Shown here: positions 52,901 through 60,441 of the stretch, one piece after another | Layout: the number at the start of each line of letters is the position of its first letter | Position numbering within the stretch: the stretch's first letter is position 1 | Assembly (NCBI GenBank): GCA_039028975.1 | Contig: JBCCHB010000072.1 | Span: 18,068-82,067 of the forward strand | DNA length: 64,000 bases | Direction of reading: 5' to 3' | Source: JAHBNG01 sp039028975 | Lineage (GTDB): Bacteria; Chloroflexota; Anaerolineae; Caldilineales; Caldilineaceae | Made by a program: the position numbers and the translations under genes | The notes under the pieces: generated by a model | What the model was told of the DNA's origin: nothing | The model's database searches: none | The model's input: the letters and a program-made list of their open reading frames with translations, nothing else

Positions 52901-53451
52901 TAGTCGGGGGGCGTGACGCAACTAGCGACCAGGAGAATGGGGAATCGTTAACTTACTCAGCTTTGGGCCTTCCCTTTGGCCTAAATCTGGATAAGGACAC
53001 AGGCGTGATTGCAGGCACGCTGCTGGGCGTTGGTGGCTATTCGGTAACGGTCACAGCCCGTGATGAGCAAGGAAGTGAGGGACGCGTGACGTTTGAATGG
53101 TTTGTCAATGCCCCTCCGGAACTTATAGTGCCTGAGAACCAGGTAACTGCTCAAGGTAAAGAGGTTCAGCTTCTCGTTGAAGCCACTGATCACACGGATG
53201 AACCGCTGCGTTTTCAAGCTCAGGGACTGCCGCCCGGCCTCCAGATTGACACCGGCTCAGGGCTGATTTCGGGTCGCTCCATGCGTCCAGGACAATATCA
53301 AGTTGGTATCACTGTTGATGACGGCAACGGTGCAGAGGTCAGTGGAGCCTTTACCTGGACCATTTTGTCTATAGGTGCAGAGCCAAAGCGTTTTTGCATA
53401 GAAGACTTTTGTATTGTGCTACCGAATTTTGGCCATGACGCTGATCCCTGA
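49975..53451 (+). CDS. Exported vanadium-haloperoxidase/PAP2-like protein with Ig-like repeats
   Basis: 1158 aa from the ATG at 49975 (GAAGG upstream); longer in-frame starts lie in a repeat. A signal peptide (FFYWLLMWPLIVTVCLL, cleavage near LLAA) precedes a helical catalytic domain of about 650 residues. The three acid-phosphatase/haloperoxidase motifs are complete: K474-x6-R481-P482, S582-G-H584, and S646-R-x5-H653-x3-D657. About five He_PIG Ig-like repeats follow (TNLPPGLSLITETGIITG, TDLPRGLTIDRMTGLISG, ALGLPFGLNLDKDTG and similar). These motifs bind vanadate in haloperoxidases or phosphate in phosphatases, and I cannot decide which. The end FCIVLPNFGHDADP runs into a Rieske-gene fragment and may be truncated. 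Confidence 0.88.
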   Translation: MGSYSLIKKFFYWLLMWPLIVTVCLLSPANLLAAQSENRFGNSSLQRSVAEQSVARQWNEALLEAIRDDFARPVVHARNLFHVSSAMYDAWAAYDEIAEPFLLGNLVYGYHCPFSSVEQPADVEAARAEAISHAAYRLLSYRFQESPGRDETLPALDALMASLGYDAADTNSEYWQGSPASLGNAIAACYISFGQQDGANEQNDYASHYYLASNQPLLPALPGNPNMEDPNHWQPLSLDVAIDQAGNLLPYAVTPFLGPEWGRVVPFALSEDDLTRYERIGMDKRRGEYWVYHDPGAPPYLLDETGRTGEASIGTGSERANEYKWNFALTAQWASHLDPSDGVMWDISPAAMGNLPPLPTTFDAVQAYYREPGGGDLGTGWDLNPITGLPYEPQLVPRGDFTRVLAEFWADGPDSETPPGHWFTILNYVNDHPGLVKRYQGEGPLLNDLEWDIKTYFAMGGAVHDAAVAAWGIKGWYDYVRPISALRYMAARGQSSDPDRPSYHPEGIPLIDGFIELVEADDPLAGQGGDHTGKIKLFSWRGPDAIDDPSTDVAGVGWILAEQWWPYQRPTFVTPPFAGYVSGHSTYSRSAAEVLTRLTGDEFFPGGIAEFTAEKDEYLHFEKGPSVDVTLQWATYQDAAHQSGLSRIWGGIHPPADDIPGRRIGIEIGTDAFALADRYIQGTVVETLPHLSNPDAQVTTIDMPVTFGLRASDVNASLLYSATNLPPGLSLITETGIITGRAKAGGTYSVTVAILEGDDQDAQIVDTTSFTWRINLPPRLDAVPEQLNMLGDHGTLQLQANDPDGDRLTYRVAGLIPDLVVNKQSGEISGTLAFNGQFTMNVTVEDSFGGSDSTEFVWTINRLPAIANVAEQVNSVGEQVELQIRAIDTDGNELTYRATDLPRGLTIDRMTGLISGTITQSGTYTPTIIVDDGFSNEGANSSATESSFDWVVSNPPWLMNPGPQLDQRGSEITLSLVGGRDATSDQENGESLTYSALGLPFGLNLDKDTGVIAGTLLGVGGYSVTVTARDEQGSEGRVTFEWFVNAPPELIVPENQVTAQGKEVQLLVEATDHTDEPLRFQAQGLPPGLQIDTGSGLISGRSMRPGQYQVGITVDDGNGAEVSGAFTWTILSIGAEPKRFCIEDFCIVLPNFGHDADP

Positions 53452-53611
53452 TGCCTATACGTCTGAGGCGTTCTATAAGATAGAGCAGGAACAGGCCGTT
53501 GGTACCAGTTGGGTGATGATTGGCTGCCTCTCTGAATTTAAAGAAGCGGGTGATGCCGTGGTGGCCACTGTTGATTTTCACAGCCTTTCGTGCAGCCTGT
53601 TGCATATGTAG
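53435..53611 (+). pseudogene. N-terminal fragment of a Rieske oxygenase gene
   Basis: In frame from ATG 53435 it encodes LIPDAYTSEAFYKIEQEQ and TSWVMIGCLSEFKEAGDAVV, clearly homologous to residues about 38-82 of the intact Rieske protein just downstream (IIPEAYSCKTFYRIEQER, NSWVGVGC). The Rieske Cys/His motif and the rest are missing. It overlaps the 3' end of the haloperoxidase gene by 17 bp. This is most simply a remnant of a tandem copy. Confidence 0.7.
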
Positions 53612-53635
53612 CTACAAAAGAGACATGGAGTAGAG

Positions 53636-54913
53636 ATGAGCAAAATACCCTATAACAAACTCTATCCTGAGAAATTTTCTGCTGAAGATTACGTCAACCC
53701 GGACACTTATAAACACACGCGTGCCCCTGTTGAAAATGCGCTCAGCATCATTCCAGAAGCATATAGCTGTAAGACCTTTTACCGCATCGAGCAGGAACGT
53801 GTATTTGCTAATAGTTGGGTCGGCGTTGGCTGCGTTGACCAGCTGCGCAAGCCCAGTTCGGCCATGGTTGTCCAAGTTGCGGGACAATCGATCATCATCA
53901 CCCGCAACAAAGTGGGCGAACTGCGCGCGTTCTACAATACGTGCCGCCACCGGGGCGCAAAGATGCTGGCCGACGACTGCCACACCCTGCATGGCCGCCG
54001 TATTCGCTGTCCCTACCACAGTTGGGCATACGACCTGGATGGGAACTGCATCGGCACTCCGCTCTTCGACGGATCCGACATTCCCGAAGAGATGCAGGGT
54101 GCATTTAGCATGGGCGGAGTCAATACCTTTGCCCGCGAAGATTACCCACTTTTCCCTGTCCATGTCGATAGTTGGGGACTGCTTATTTTTGTTAACTTAT
54201 CCGAGAACCCGGAACCACTGCGTACACAGTTGGGTGACCTGCCGGAGCGTTTAGAGGAGTATCGGCTGGATGAATGGAAAGTGGTAGGCAACAAAACATT
54301 TCACTTCGACGCCAACTACAAACTGGTTGGTGAGAATTTTATGGAGTATTACCACCTGCCTTGGGTACATCCTGAATTGATCAAAGTATCCCGCATGGAA
54401 GATCACTACCGCTGGCAGGGCAAGGGAATGTACACGGGTATGGTCACCTGGCCCATCTCTCAGGGAGATGAAGGCGGCTGGCTTGGCCTGCCTCCCGTCA
54501 GCTCACTTGGCAGCAAAAGTCGTGAAACGGGACGCTTTCTCTGGCTCTTTCCCAACACGGCCATCAGCGTCATGCCCAATCACGTCTTTGTGATGCTCAC
54601 CAAACCGAATGGTCCTGGCAAAACGATTGAGGATACTTACATACTCTGCCATCCCGAATCGCTTGAGGCCGAAGGCTCTGATGCCGAAGTCAAACAGCTT
54701 GATCAGTTCTGGACGCTGGTGAACAATCAGGACATCGACATCGTGGCTCAAGTGCAAGCAGGGCTGACCATGAAACCGTATCGAGGTGGTCGTCTCTGCT
54801 ATAAGTTTGAAGAGCCGGTTCACCGCTACCAAAACATGATCATTGATAAAATGGTAGGAGTTGAGCGTGTGCCTGAGGGTGATCCGGAAGAGATGGTGCA
54901 GATGTTTCAATGA
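53636..54913 (+). CDS. Rieske non-heme iron oxygenase, large subunit
   Basis: 425 aa. The [2Fe-2S] Rieske site is C103-x-H105 (NTCRHRGA) and C125-x2-H128 (RCPYHSW). The mononuclear iron site is E237-x2-H240-x4-H245 (ENFMEYYHLPWVHPEL), with an Asp near 366-368 (NNQDIDIV). It belongs to the ring-hydroxylating/choline-monooxygenase/carnitine-oxygenase alpha-subunit class, which uses O2 and electrons from a separate reductase. No reductase gene is nearby. ATGGAG precedes the start. A remnant of a second copy lies upstream. A short hairpin (54949-54968) follows. The quaternary-amine versus aromatic substrate is undecided. Confidence 0.93.
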   Translation: MSKIPYNKLYPEKFSAEDYVNPDTYKHTRAPVENALSIIPEAYSCKTFYRIEQERVFANSWVGVGCVDQLRKPSSAMVVQVAGQSIIITRNKVGELRAFYNTCRHRGAKMLADDCHTLHGRRIRCPYHSWAYDLDGNCIGTPLFDGSDIPEEMQGAFSMGGVNTFAREDYPLFPVHVDSWGLLIFVNLSENPEPLRTQLGDLPERLEEYRLDEWKVVGNKTFHFDANYKLVGENFMEYYHLPWVHPELIKVSRMEDHYRWQGKGMYTGMVTWPISQGDEGGWLGLPPVSSLGSKSRETGRFLWLFPNTAISVMPNHVFVMLTKPNGPGKTIEDTYILCHPESLEAEGSDAEVKQLDQFWTLVNNQDIDIVAQVQAGLTMKPYRGGRLCYKFEEPVHRYQNMIIDKMVGVERVPEGDPEEMVQMFQ

Positions 54914-54948
54914 TATTGGTCGTATACGCCAATCTGTCATGGGGATAC

Positions 54949-54968
54949 AATCAGGTAAATGCCTGATT
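54949..54968 (+). terminator. Weak stem-loop after the Rieske gene
   Basis: AATCAGG (54949-54955) pairs with CCTGATT (54962-54968) around a 6-nt loop. There is no long T-run, so termination would be inefficient. Confidence 0.35.
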
Positions 54969-55089
54969 TATGCGAATTCAACGTTGGGCAACGGCGTTGC
55001 TACCCCCTGCTTGGTTGAGGTCGCTGCAAAATAACGCCACAGCCAATGCAAAATAAAGTCAACGGTTACACAAAACAAAGGAGATAGAC

Positions 55090-55962
55090 GTGACCAAAGG
55101 TTTGATCGGCGTACAAATGATGATGTTGGGCGGCAAGGTGCAAGAGATGGGGGCCTATGCCGTCCTGGAAAAGCTGGCCGAAATTGGCTACCACTGTATC
55201 GAGATCTCACAGATCCCCATGACGCCAGAGAATGTAGATGCCATTAGGCAGGCGTGCGATGCATTCGAAATCGAGGTTGCTGCATCCTCCGCCATGCTAG
55301 AACCGATGGGGCCTGCCGGTCCCGGCATGGAGACGCTAGAGACCGATTTTGAGAAGATCGTCTCCGACTGCCAAGCGCTTAATACGAATTTTCTGCGCAT
55401 CCCGATTTTGCCCTTTGGGTATATGGGTGACCGCGAGAAGGCTCTGGATTTCGTTGCACGGGCTGAGGAGATGGCCGCACGGCTGGCCGAGCATAATATT
55501 GACCTCTACTATCACAACCATCACGTCGAGTTTGAAAAGTATGATGGCAAATACCTGCTGGATATCATTAAAGAGAACACTACACGCCTCGGCTTTGAAC
55601 TAGACATCCATTGGATTCAGCGCGCTGGCGAGAACCCGGTGACCTATATCCAGCAGTTTGCGGGTCGGATCAAACTGATCCATCTCAAAGACTATCGCAT
55701 CAAGTTCGATAGCTCAATATTCGCTGATGGATTGAGTATGGAAAAGATCATGACGGCCTTCTCCGGCGCAATACAATTTGCCGAAGTTGGTGAAGGCAAT
55801 CTAGCCATGAAAGAGATTATTGATGTGGGGCTGGCTTGCGGTAGTGAATACTTTTTGGTTGAGCAGGATGAGCAATATGGGCGTGATCCGTTCGACTGCT
55901 TAATCACCAGCCGTGACAATTTGGTCGAGCTTGGATACCAAGAGTGGTTTAGGCGTGGTTAA
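55090..55962 (+). CDS. Sugar phosphate isomerase/epimerase-like TIM-barrel protein
   Basis: 290 aa from GTG with AAAGGAG upstream. Xylose-isomerase-like (AP endonuclease 2) fold: GVQMMMLGGKVQEMG at strand 1, YHCIEISQIPM, RIPILPFGYMGD, IDLYYHNHHVEFEKYDG with HNH metal ligands, FELDIHWIQRAG (D, H), and IKLIHLKDYR (H-x-K-D). These are the residues that bind the divalent metal in this family. The final metal-binding Glu region is FAEVGEGNLAMKEI. Likely substrate class: keto-sugars, inosose-like compounds or sugar phosphates. A second related protein is encoded at 57453 on the other strand. Confidence 0.88.
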   Translation: MTKGLIGVQMMMLGGKVQEMGAYAVLEKLAEIGYHCIEISQIPMTPENVDAIRQACDAFEIEVAASSAMLEPMGPAGPGMETLETDFEKIVSDCQALNTNFLRIPILPFGYMGDREKALDFVARAEEMAARLAEHNIDLYYHNHHVEFEKYDGKYLLDIIKENTTRLGFELDIHWIQRAGENPVTYIQQFAGRIKLIHLKDYRIKFDSSIFADGLSMEKIMTAFSGAIQFAEVGEGNLAMKEIIDVGLACGSEYFLVEQDEQYGRDPFDCLITSRDNLVELGYQEWFRRG

Positions 55963-56217
55963 GGCAGGACTGATTCTGAACAGACCGTAGCCGCTGCATT
56001 TTGCTACTTTATACCTTGATTTTCCACTCGATGTTTGCAATATCAATCAGGGGTGCTTCCAATCCAATTTATCAAGCTATCTGACAGTATGATATACTTT
56101 CATTTGTATTCGCTTGACAAAGTTACTGCTTCTTTGTCTGATAAGTATCAAGTAACTTGATACTTATTCTGGTTCTCCTTCCCACATTCATTCGAATCAT
56201 TCTGGTATACCTTGCAA
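55963..56217. promoter_or_regulatory. Promoter and operator-like palindromes upstream of the MetE-like gene
   Basis: TTGACA (56114-56119) and TCTGAT (56137-56142) with 17-nt spacing form a plausible promoter. A perfect 27-nt inverted repeat, ATAAGTATCAAGT-a-ACTTGATACTTAT (56141-56167), overlaps the -10 and start region, and GACAAAG/CTTTGTC (56116-56122 / 56132-56138) pairs across the spacer. Repressor control is inferred. No SAM or cobalamin riboswitch is seen. Confidence 0.55.
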
Positions 56218-57336
56218 ATGCAGCCAAAATATGAGGTTAACCCACCGTTCCGTGCCGATCAGGTCGGCAGTCTGTTACGTCCCCAAACAATCCATGATGC
56301 CCGCGAAAAGGCCGCTGCAGGCAAAATCAGCAAGGCCAATTTGCGGGAAATCGAAGACCAGGAGATCGCTCACGTAGTCAAGAAGCAAGAGGAAGTTGGC
56401 CTACAAGGAATAACTGACGGCGAATTCCGCCGAGCCTTCTTTCATCTCGACTTTCTTGAGCAGTTGGACGGTGTTACAGTGGACGGCATGATCGATGCCA
56501 ACTCGGATGCTGCCGAGACGGTCCACTTTACCCCTCCCAAGCTCCGTGTGACGGGTAAGCTGCGCCACGCTCGCAATATTCAAGTGGATGACTTTAATTT
56601 CGTTAAGCCCCATGTCACCCGCATGCCCAAGGTCACCATCCCGTCGCCAACCATGGTCCATTTCCGCGGCGGACGAGCGGCCATCGACATTCACTCCTAT
56701 CCCGATATGGATGAGTTCTTTGACGATCTGGCCCAGGTCTACCGGGAAGAAATTGCTGCCCTCTATGATGCTGGCTGTCGCTACTTGCAGATGGATGACA
56801 CCAATCTGGCCTATCTATGTGACCCTAAGATGCGTCAGGGCGCGGTCGAGCGTGGTGATAATCCGGACGAATTGCCCCATACCTATGCTGCACTCATTAA
56901 CTCGGCATTACGCGACCGGCCCGATGATCTGACCGTCTGTATTCATCTCTGCCGTGGGAACTTCCGCAGTACTTGGTTTGCAGAAGGCAGCTATGAGCCG
57001 GTAGCCGAGGTTCTCTTCAACGAGTTAAATGTAGATGGTTACTTCCTGGAATATGATGATGAACGGTCTGGTGGCTTTGCTCCTCTGCGTTTTGTGCCGT
57101 CCAATAAGGTGGTTGTGCTGGGACTGGTTAGCTCCAAGCTGGCTGAACTAGAGCCAGAGAGCGAGCTGACTCAGCGGATCGATGAAGCGGCTCAGCATGT
57201 ACCTCTGGACAATCTCTGTCTTAGTCCGCAGTGTGGCTTCTCTAGCACGGTTCACGGCAATGACATTACAGAAGATGTTCAGTGGCGCAAACTGACGCTG
57301 GTAGTTGATACGGCACGCGAAGTCTGGAAAGAGTAG
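56218..57336 (+). CDS. MetE C-terminal-like (cobalamin-independent methionine synthase family) protein
   Basis: 372 aa from ATG 56218; a TTG 6 nt upstream is equally possible, and neither has a clear ribosome site. It starts with the family's ADQVGSLLRPQTI and has GITDGEFRR. Zinc ligands expected for the fold are seen: CIHLCRGNFRS (H, C) and LSPQCGFSS (C). It is a single catalytic domain, like YxjG/YxjH-type paralogues and unlike full-length MetE (about 750 aa). It probably transfers a methyl or related group to or from a thiol. Its setting among sugar epimerase genes suggests a catabolic rather than biosynthetic role. It is preceded by a strong palindrome. Confidence 0.88.
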   Translation: MQPKYEVNPPFRADQVGSLLRPQTIHDAREKAAAGKISKANLREIEDQEIAHVVKKQEEVGLQGITDGEFRRAFFHLDFLEQLDGVTVDGMIDANSDAAETVHFTPPKLRVTGKLRHARNIQVDDFNFVKPHVTRMPKVTIPSPTMVHFRGGRAAIDIHSYPDMDEFFDDLAQVYREEIAALYDAGCRYLQMDDTNLAYLCDPKMRQGAVERGDNPDELPHTYAALINSALRDRPDDLTVCIHLCRGNFRSTWFAEGSYEPVAEVLFNELNVDGYFLEYDDERSGGFAPLRFVPSNKVVVLGLVSSKLAELEPESELTQRIDEAAQHVPLDNLCLSPQCGFSSTVHGNDITEDVQWRKLTLVVDTAREVWKE

Positions 57337-57452
57337 TCTGGCAGGATAGACGAAATGCCAATACCATGCTCAAGCTGAACTAGCTACTCTCCCCAACTCG
57401 TTGAATACATTGCTTGCATTAACTGTATCCTCCGGGGCTACAAGCCAGGGCT

Positions 57453-58271
57453 TTAACAAATATGTCTCTTCAAATACTTGATCCCATTTTCTGCCCACAT
57501 ATCCTGGATTTGCACCGTCTTCTCCAAACTCTCGTACAGAGGTACCCACTGCTCCAATACTACGCTAGCATCCGGCTGCACACCGTGTAGCATTTGCAAC
57601 TGTGTAGGGATGTCTAGCTTGCCCTCACCCGCTGGCGCGCCGGTGATGGTCATCTCCATATCGGACGTATGTCGAACCACTGTGAAATCTTTGATGTGTA
57701 GGCATTTGGTGAAGGGCATCAGAGCGGCCGTCACCTCGCGAAGCCCTTCACCACGCCCTAATGAATTAACCGTGTCAAGACAGACACCTACATAGTCGTT
57801 GTCCATATCTTGGCATAGAGCCTGTAGATCAAGAACGCTGGCCGCTTCGTGGTTTTCTATGGCCAAAGTGATTTGTTTCTCGGCAAAGCCATCTGCAATC
57901 TGCAAGATATGGTTACGTTCATCGATCAACCCAGGCGATGCACTGGTAAAGATCGTGCGTACTAATTTGGCTCCCAGAACCTCCGCAATATGTAGAAACC
58001 GATCAAGGTGTTCTGGAGCGCTGCCGATGGTACCAATTTCCAGCGCTTTATCGTTGGTGTCTGCGTAATTGCGCAAGATACGTAGATCTTCATCGTGCAA
58101 ACCGATTAGATCGGGCTTGACACAAATCTGAACAATGGGCACGTCAAGCTGAACAGCCCTATCGATTAGATCATAGGCTGTAAGATATGTGAAATCAGCT
58201 TGCTGTGAGGTGTTGCTACCATAGCAACCTGAAGACCAGCCATAGGTGTAGGAACCGATGCCTAATAACAT
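57453..58271 (-). CDS. TIM-barrel sugar isomerase/epimerase-like protein
   Basis: 272 aa from ATG 58271 with AAGGA upstream; an earlier in-frame ATG at 58334 lacks one. Xylose-isomerase-like barrel: GIGSYTYGWSSG at strand 1, VQICVKPDLIGLHDEDL, ITLAIENHEAASVLDL (E, N, H), VGVCLDTVNSLG (D), KCLHIKDFTV (H-x-K-D), and GEGKLDIPTQLQ. The E, D, H and late E residues are the usual metal ligands. It is the only minus-strand gene among its plus-strand catabolic neighbours and is divergent from the 6PGDH-like gene (116 bp). Substrate unknown. Confidence 0.85.
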   Translation of the reverse strand: MLLGIGSYTYGWSSGCYGSNTSQQADFTYLTAYDLIDRAVQLDVPIVQICVKPDLIGLHDEDLRILRNYADTNDKALEIGTIGSAPEHLDRFLHIAEVLGAKLVRTIFTSASPGLIDERNHILQIADGFAEKQITLAIENHEAASVLDLQALCQDMDNDYVGVCLDTVNSLGRGEGLREVTAALMPFTKCLHIKDFTVVRHTSDMEMTITGAPAGEGKLDIPTQLQMLHGVQPDASVVLEQWVPLYESLEKTVQIQDMWAENGIKYLKRHIC

Positions 58272-58387
58272 AATATTTTTGATCCTTGCATTTGAATTTA
58301 GGACGTGGTTGATCGATTTCGCAAATACGTACATTTTGCTCTATCATCTTCGACAAAGCAAGCTATAGTCAACAGGAAGGACAGATT

Positions 58388-59224
58388 ATGAAAATTACAT
58401 TGATGGGCGCAGGCGGCAAGATGGGATGTCGGGTTGGTGATAACCTCAGGCAATTTTCCCAGCACGACATCGCCTACGTTGAAGTCAGCGATGCAGGCAT
58501 AGCCCGACTTACTGAACGGGGCTTAACCACCACATCACAATCGGAAGCCATTGCGAATTGCGATGCCGTTGTTCTGGCTCTTCCTGACAAAGTCATTGGG
58601 ACTGTCTGTCATCAAATCGTCCCCGAACTCTCATCAGGCGCGCTGATTATCGGGCTCGATCCGGCCGCTGGTTATGCAGGTGTCCTGCCCAAGCGCGATG
58701 ATATCGCCTACTTTGTTGCTCACCCCTGCCATCCGCCCGTGATGAGTGACGAGGTGACCCCAGAAGCCCAATCCGATTATTTTGGAGGTGAATACGCCAA
58801 GCAAGATATCGTCTGCTCGTTGATTCAAGGTAGCGAGGCAGACTATGAGAATGGCGAGACCATTGCACGAGTGCTCTATGCCCCTGTGATGAATTCATAT
58901 CGCATCACGCTAGAGCAGATGGCGATTCTGGAACCTGCATTGGTGGAAACAACGGTGCTGACCTGCCTGCTTGAAATGCGCAAAGCGATGGATAAAGCCG
59001 TTGACATGGGCGTCCCCGCAGATGCCGCAAAGTCTTTCATGATGGGGCACTTACGGGTTCTGCTGGCCATTGTTTTTGATTATGTGGACTTCCCTGTATC
59101 AGATGGGGCCAAACTTGCGGCAGACGTAGCCGCACCTATTATTTTCCAACCGGATTGGGTTGAACAGATTTTCAATATTGAGGCCGTTCAGGCTTCCGTG
59201 ACTGAAATCGTTAGCGGAGAGTAG
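58388..59224 (+). CDS. 6-phosphogluconate-dehydrogenase-like NAD(P) oxidoreductase
   Basis: 278 aa. The Rossmann motif is MKITLMGAGGKMGCRV (GxGGxMG), then VVLALPDKVIG. The C-terminal helical domain (about 150-278) reads LEPALVETTVLTCLLEMRKA and GVPADAAKSFMMGHLRVLLA. This arrangement, shorter than true Gnd, is that of the small family which includes D-apionate oxidoisomerase; VAHPCHPPVM is a marker of that subfamily as far as I recall. It would oxidise a hydroxy acid or sugar acid next to a carboxylate. GGAAGGA precedes the ATG. With two epimerases beside it, a branched or plant-derived sugar-acid pathway is plausible. Confidence 0.85.
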   Translation: MKITLMGAGGKMGCRVGDNLRQFSQHDIAYVEVSDAGIARLTERGLTTTSQSEAIANCDAVVLALPDKVIGTVCHQIVPELSSGALIIGLDPAAGYAGVLPKRDDIAYFVAHPCHPPVMSDEVTPEAQSDYFGGEYAKQDIVCSLIQGSEADYENGETIARVLYAPVMNSYRITLEQMAILEPALVETTVLTCLLEMRKAMDKAVDMGVPADAAKSFMMGHLRVLLAIVFDYVDFPVSDGAKLAADVAAPIIFQPDWVEQIFNIEAVQASVTEIVSGE

Positions 59225-59479
59225 AGACGTAGGCACAGAGTGAACGCTCTTCAAATTGAGCGTACATTCAAAACATTTAAGCTGTGGTTAACATTCGTTA
59301 ATTTCAAGCTAAAGCAGCCCGTCCAATCCTGGTTTACACTGCATACAAGCTGTTTGCTGAGTAACAAACATACACGGCAACCAGAATCAGTAACAAATCG
59401 GGGCCATCTGACAGAGTTGCCAATGAGTGCCGCTTTGACAGATGTGCAAGACAATCTCTCTAACGATAAAGGACATGAC

Positions 59480-60139
59480 ATGAAAAACAATTTTGTAACT
59501 TGGCGAAGATTCCCACTGTTCCGTCTCATGCTCGCAGCAATGCTATCACTGGCATCAATCACGACGCTTGTGAATACGCAGCCTGTATATGCATCACCAG
59601 CTTTACAGTCAGAATCTGATGCTACCCAAGAACCGATGGAAGATGGTGAAGGCGAAGATGGTGATGAAGCTACCCAGGATCCAGTGGAAGATGGCGATGA
59701 CGAAGATGGCGATGACGAAGATGGCGATGACGAAGACGGCGATGATGAAGATGGCGATGATGAAGATGAGGATGAAAATGAAGCCTACGGAACCGTTGAA
59801 TCTATGCCTACTGAATCGCTCATCGGCAACTGGACCGTGGATGGCGTGCAGTATGTAGCAACCGAATCAACCGAGTTTGAAGAAGAGGATGGAGCGTTCG
59901 CAGTTGGTGCCTCAGTCGAACTAGAATTCACTGTCGTTGATGGCGTCAATCAACTCGATGAAATCGAGACGCACAGCGAGTCGGACATGGATTCAACCGA
60001 CGATGCTGAAACGAACGAGAGTGCGCAGGCTGACGCAAATAGCTATACAGTTGAGAACAGCAATGATCTCGTAACTCTTGCACGGGCATTCGGGATTGAT
60101 ATACAGAACATTCTTCTCCAGCCAACTACTATTCAGTAA
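59480..60139 (+). CDS. Exported acidic DUF5666-like protein
   Basis: 219 aa from ATG 59480 with AAAGGA 7 nt upstream; an open frame extends 240 nt further 5' but has no ribosome site. A signal peptide (FRLMLAAMLSLASITTLV, cleavage near VYA) is followed by a very acidic tract containing a DEDGD repeat (about residues 70-99). Next is a beta domain of DUF5666 type (YGTVESMPTESLIGNWTVDG, then EFEEEDGAFAVGASVELEF). A short Asp/Glu/Ser-rich tail ends the protein. Probably extracellular, cation-binding. It is followed by a strong terminator. Confidence 0.75.
   Translation: MKNNFVTWRRFPLFRLMLAAMLSLASITTLVNTQPVYASPALQSESDATQEPMEDGEGEDGDEATQDPVEDGDDEDGDDEDGDDEDGDDEDGDDEDEDENEAYGTVESMPTESLIGNWTVDGVQYVATESTEFEEEDGAFAVGASVELEFTVVDGVNQLDEIETHSESDMDSTDDAETNESAQADANSYTVENSNDLVTLARAFGIDIQNILLQPTTIQ
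59687..59776 (+). repeat. Six 15-bp tandem repeats (Asp/Glu/Gly codons)
   Basis: The unit GAAGATGGCGATGAC recurs from 59687 with few changes, the last unit at 59762-59776 being the most divergent. It encodes EDGDD and is a typical slippage-prone array. Confidence 0.85.
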
Positions 60140-60441
60140 CCTCAAGAAGGGTAAGTAGTTTCCCACAATTGAAAAAGCGAAAGCACGTTCACCTTCATGG
60201 TTTGAACGTGCTTTCGCTTATGTTCGACGAAACTGCTCGACAAAACTGAAGTGTCCATCGCTACTTCTACTCGGCTGTAGTTTCCCCAGAACGATGGAGG
60301 ACTCGCTTTATCATATGCTCGGGTTCCTTATATTATGAAAAATCATTCTAGGTGAATCGGGTATCATCCGTAACAGCAATCTCAAAGGAGCTTACGAATT
60401 AGAAAACGGTGTCAAGCCCCTAGCTTCGTTTGGCCACGACC
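60140..60441. other. Intergenic region with terminator
   Basis: Apart from the terminator at 60175-60219 nothing recognisable is present between the convergent DUF5666 and hydroxyacid oxidase genes. Confidence 0.5.
60175..60219. terminator. Strong hairpin terminator
   Basis: AAGCGAAAGCACGTTCA (60175-60191) pairs exactly with 60203-60219 around an 11-nt loop, preceded by an A-run. It lies between convergent genes and can serve both directions. Confidence 0.8.
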
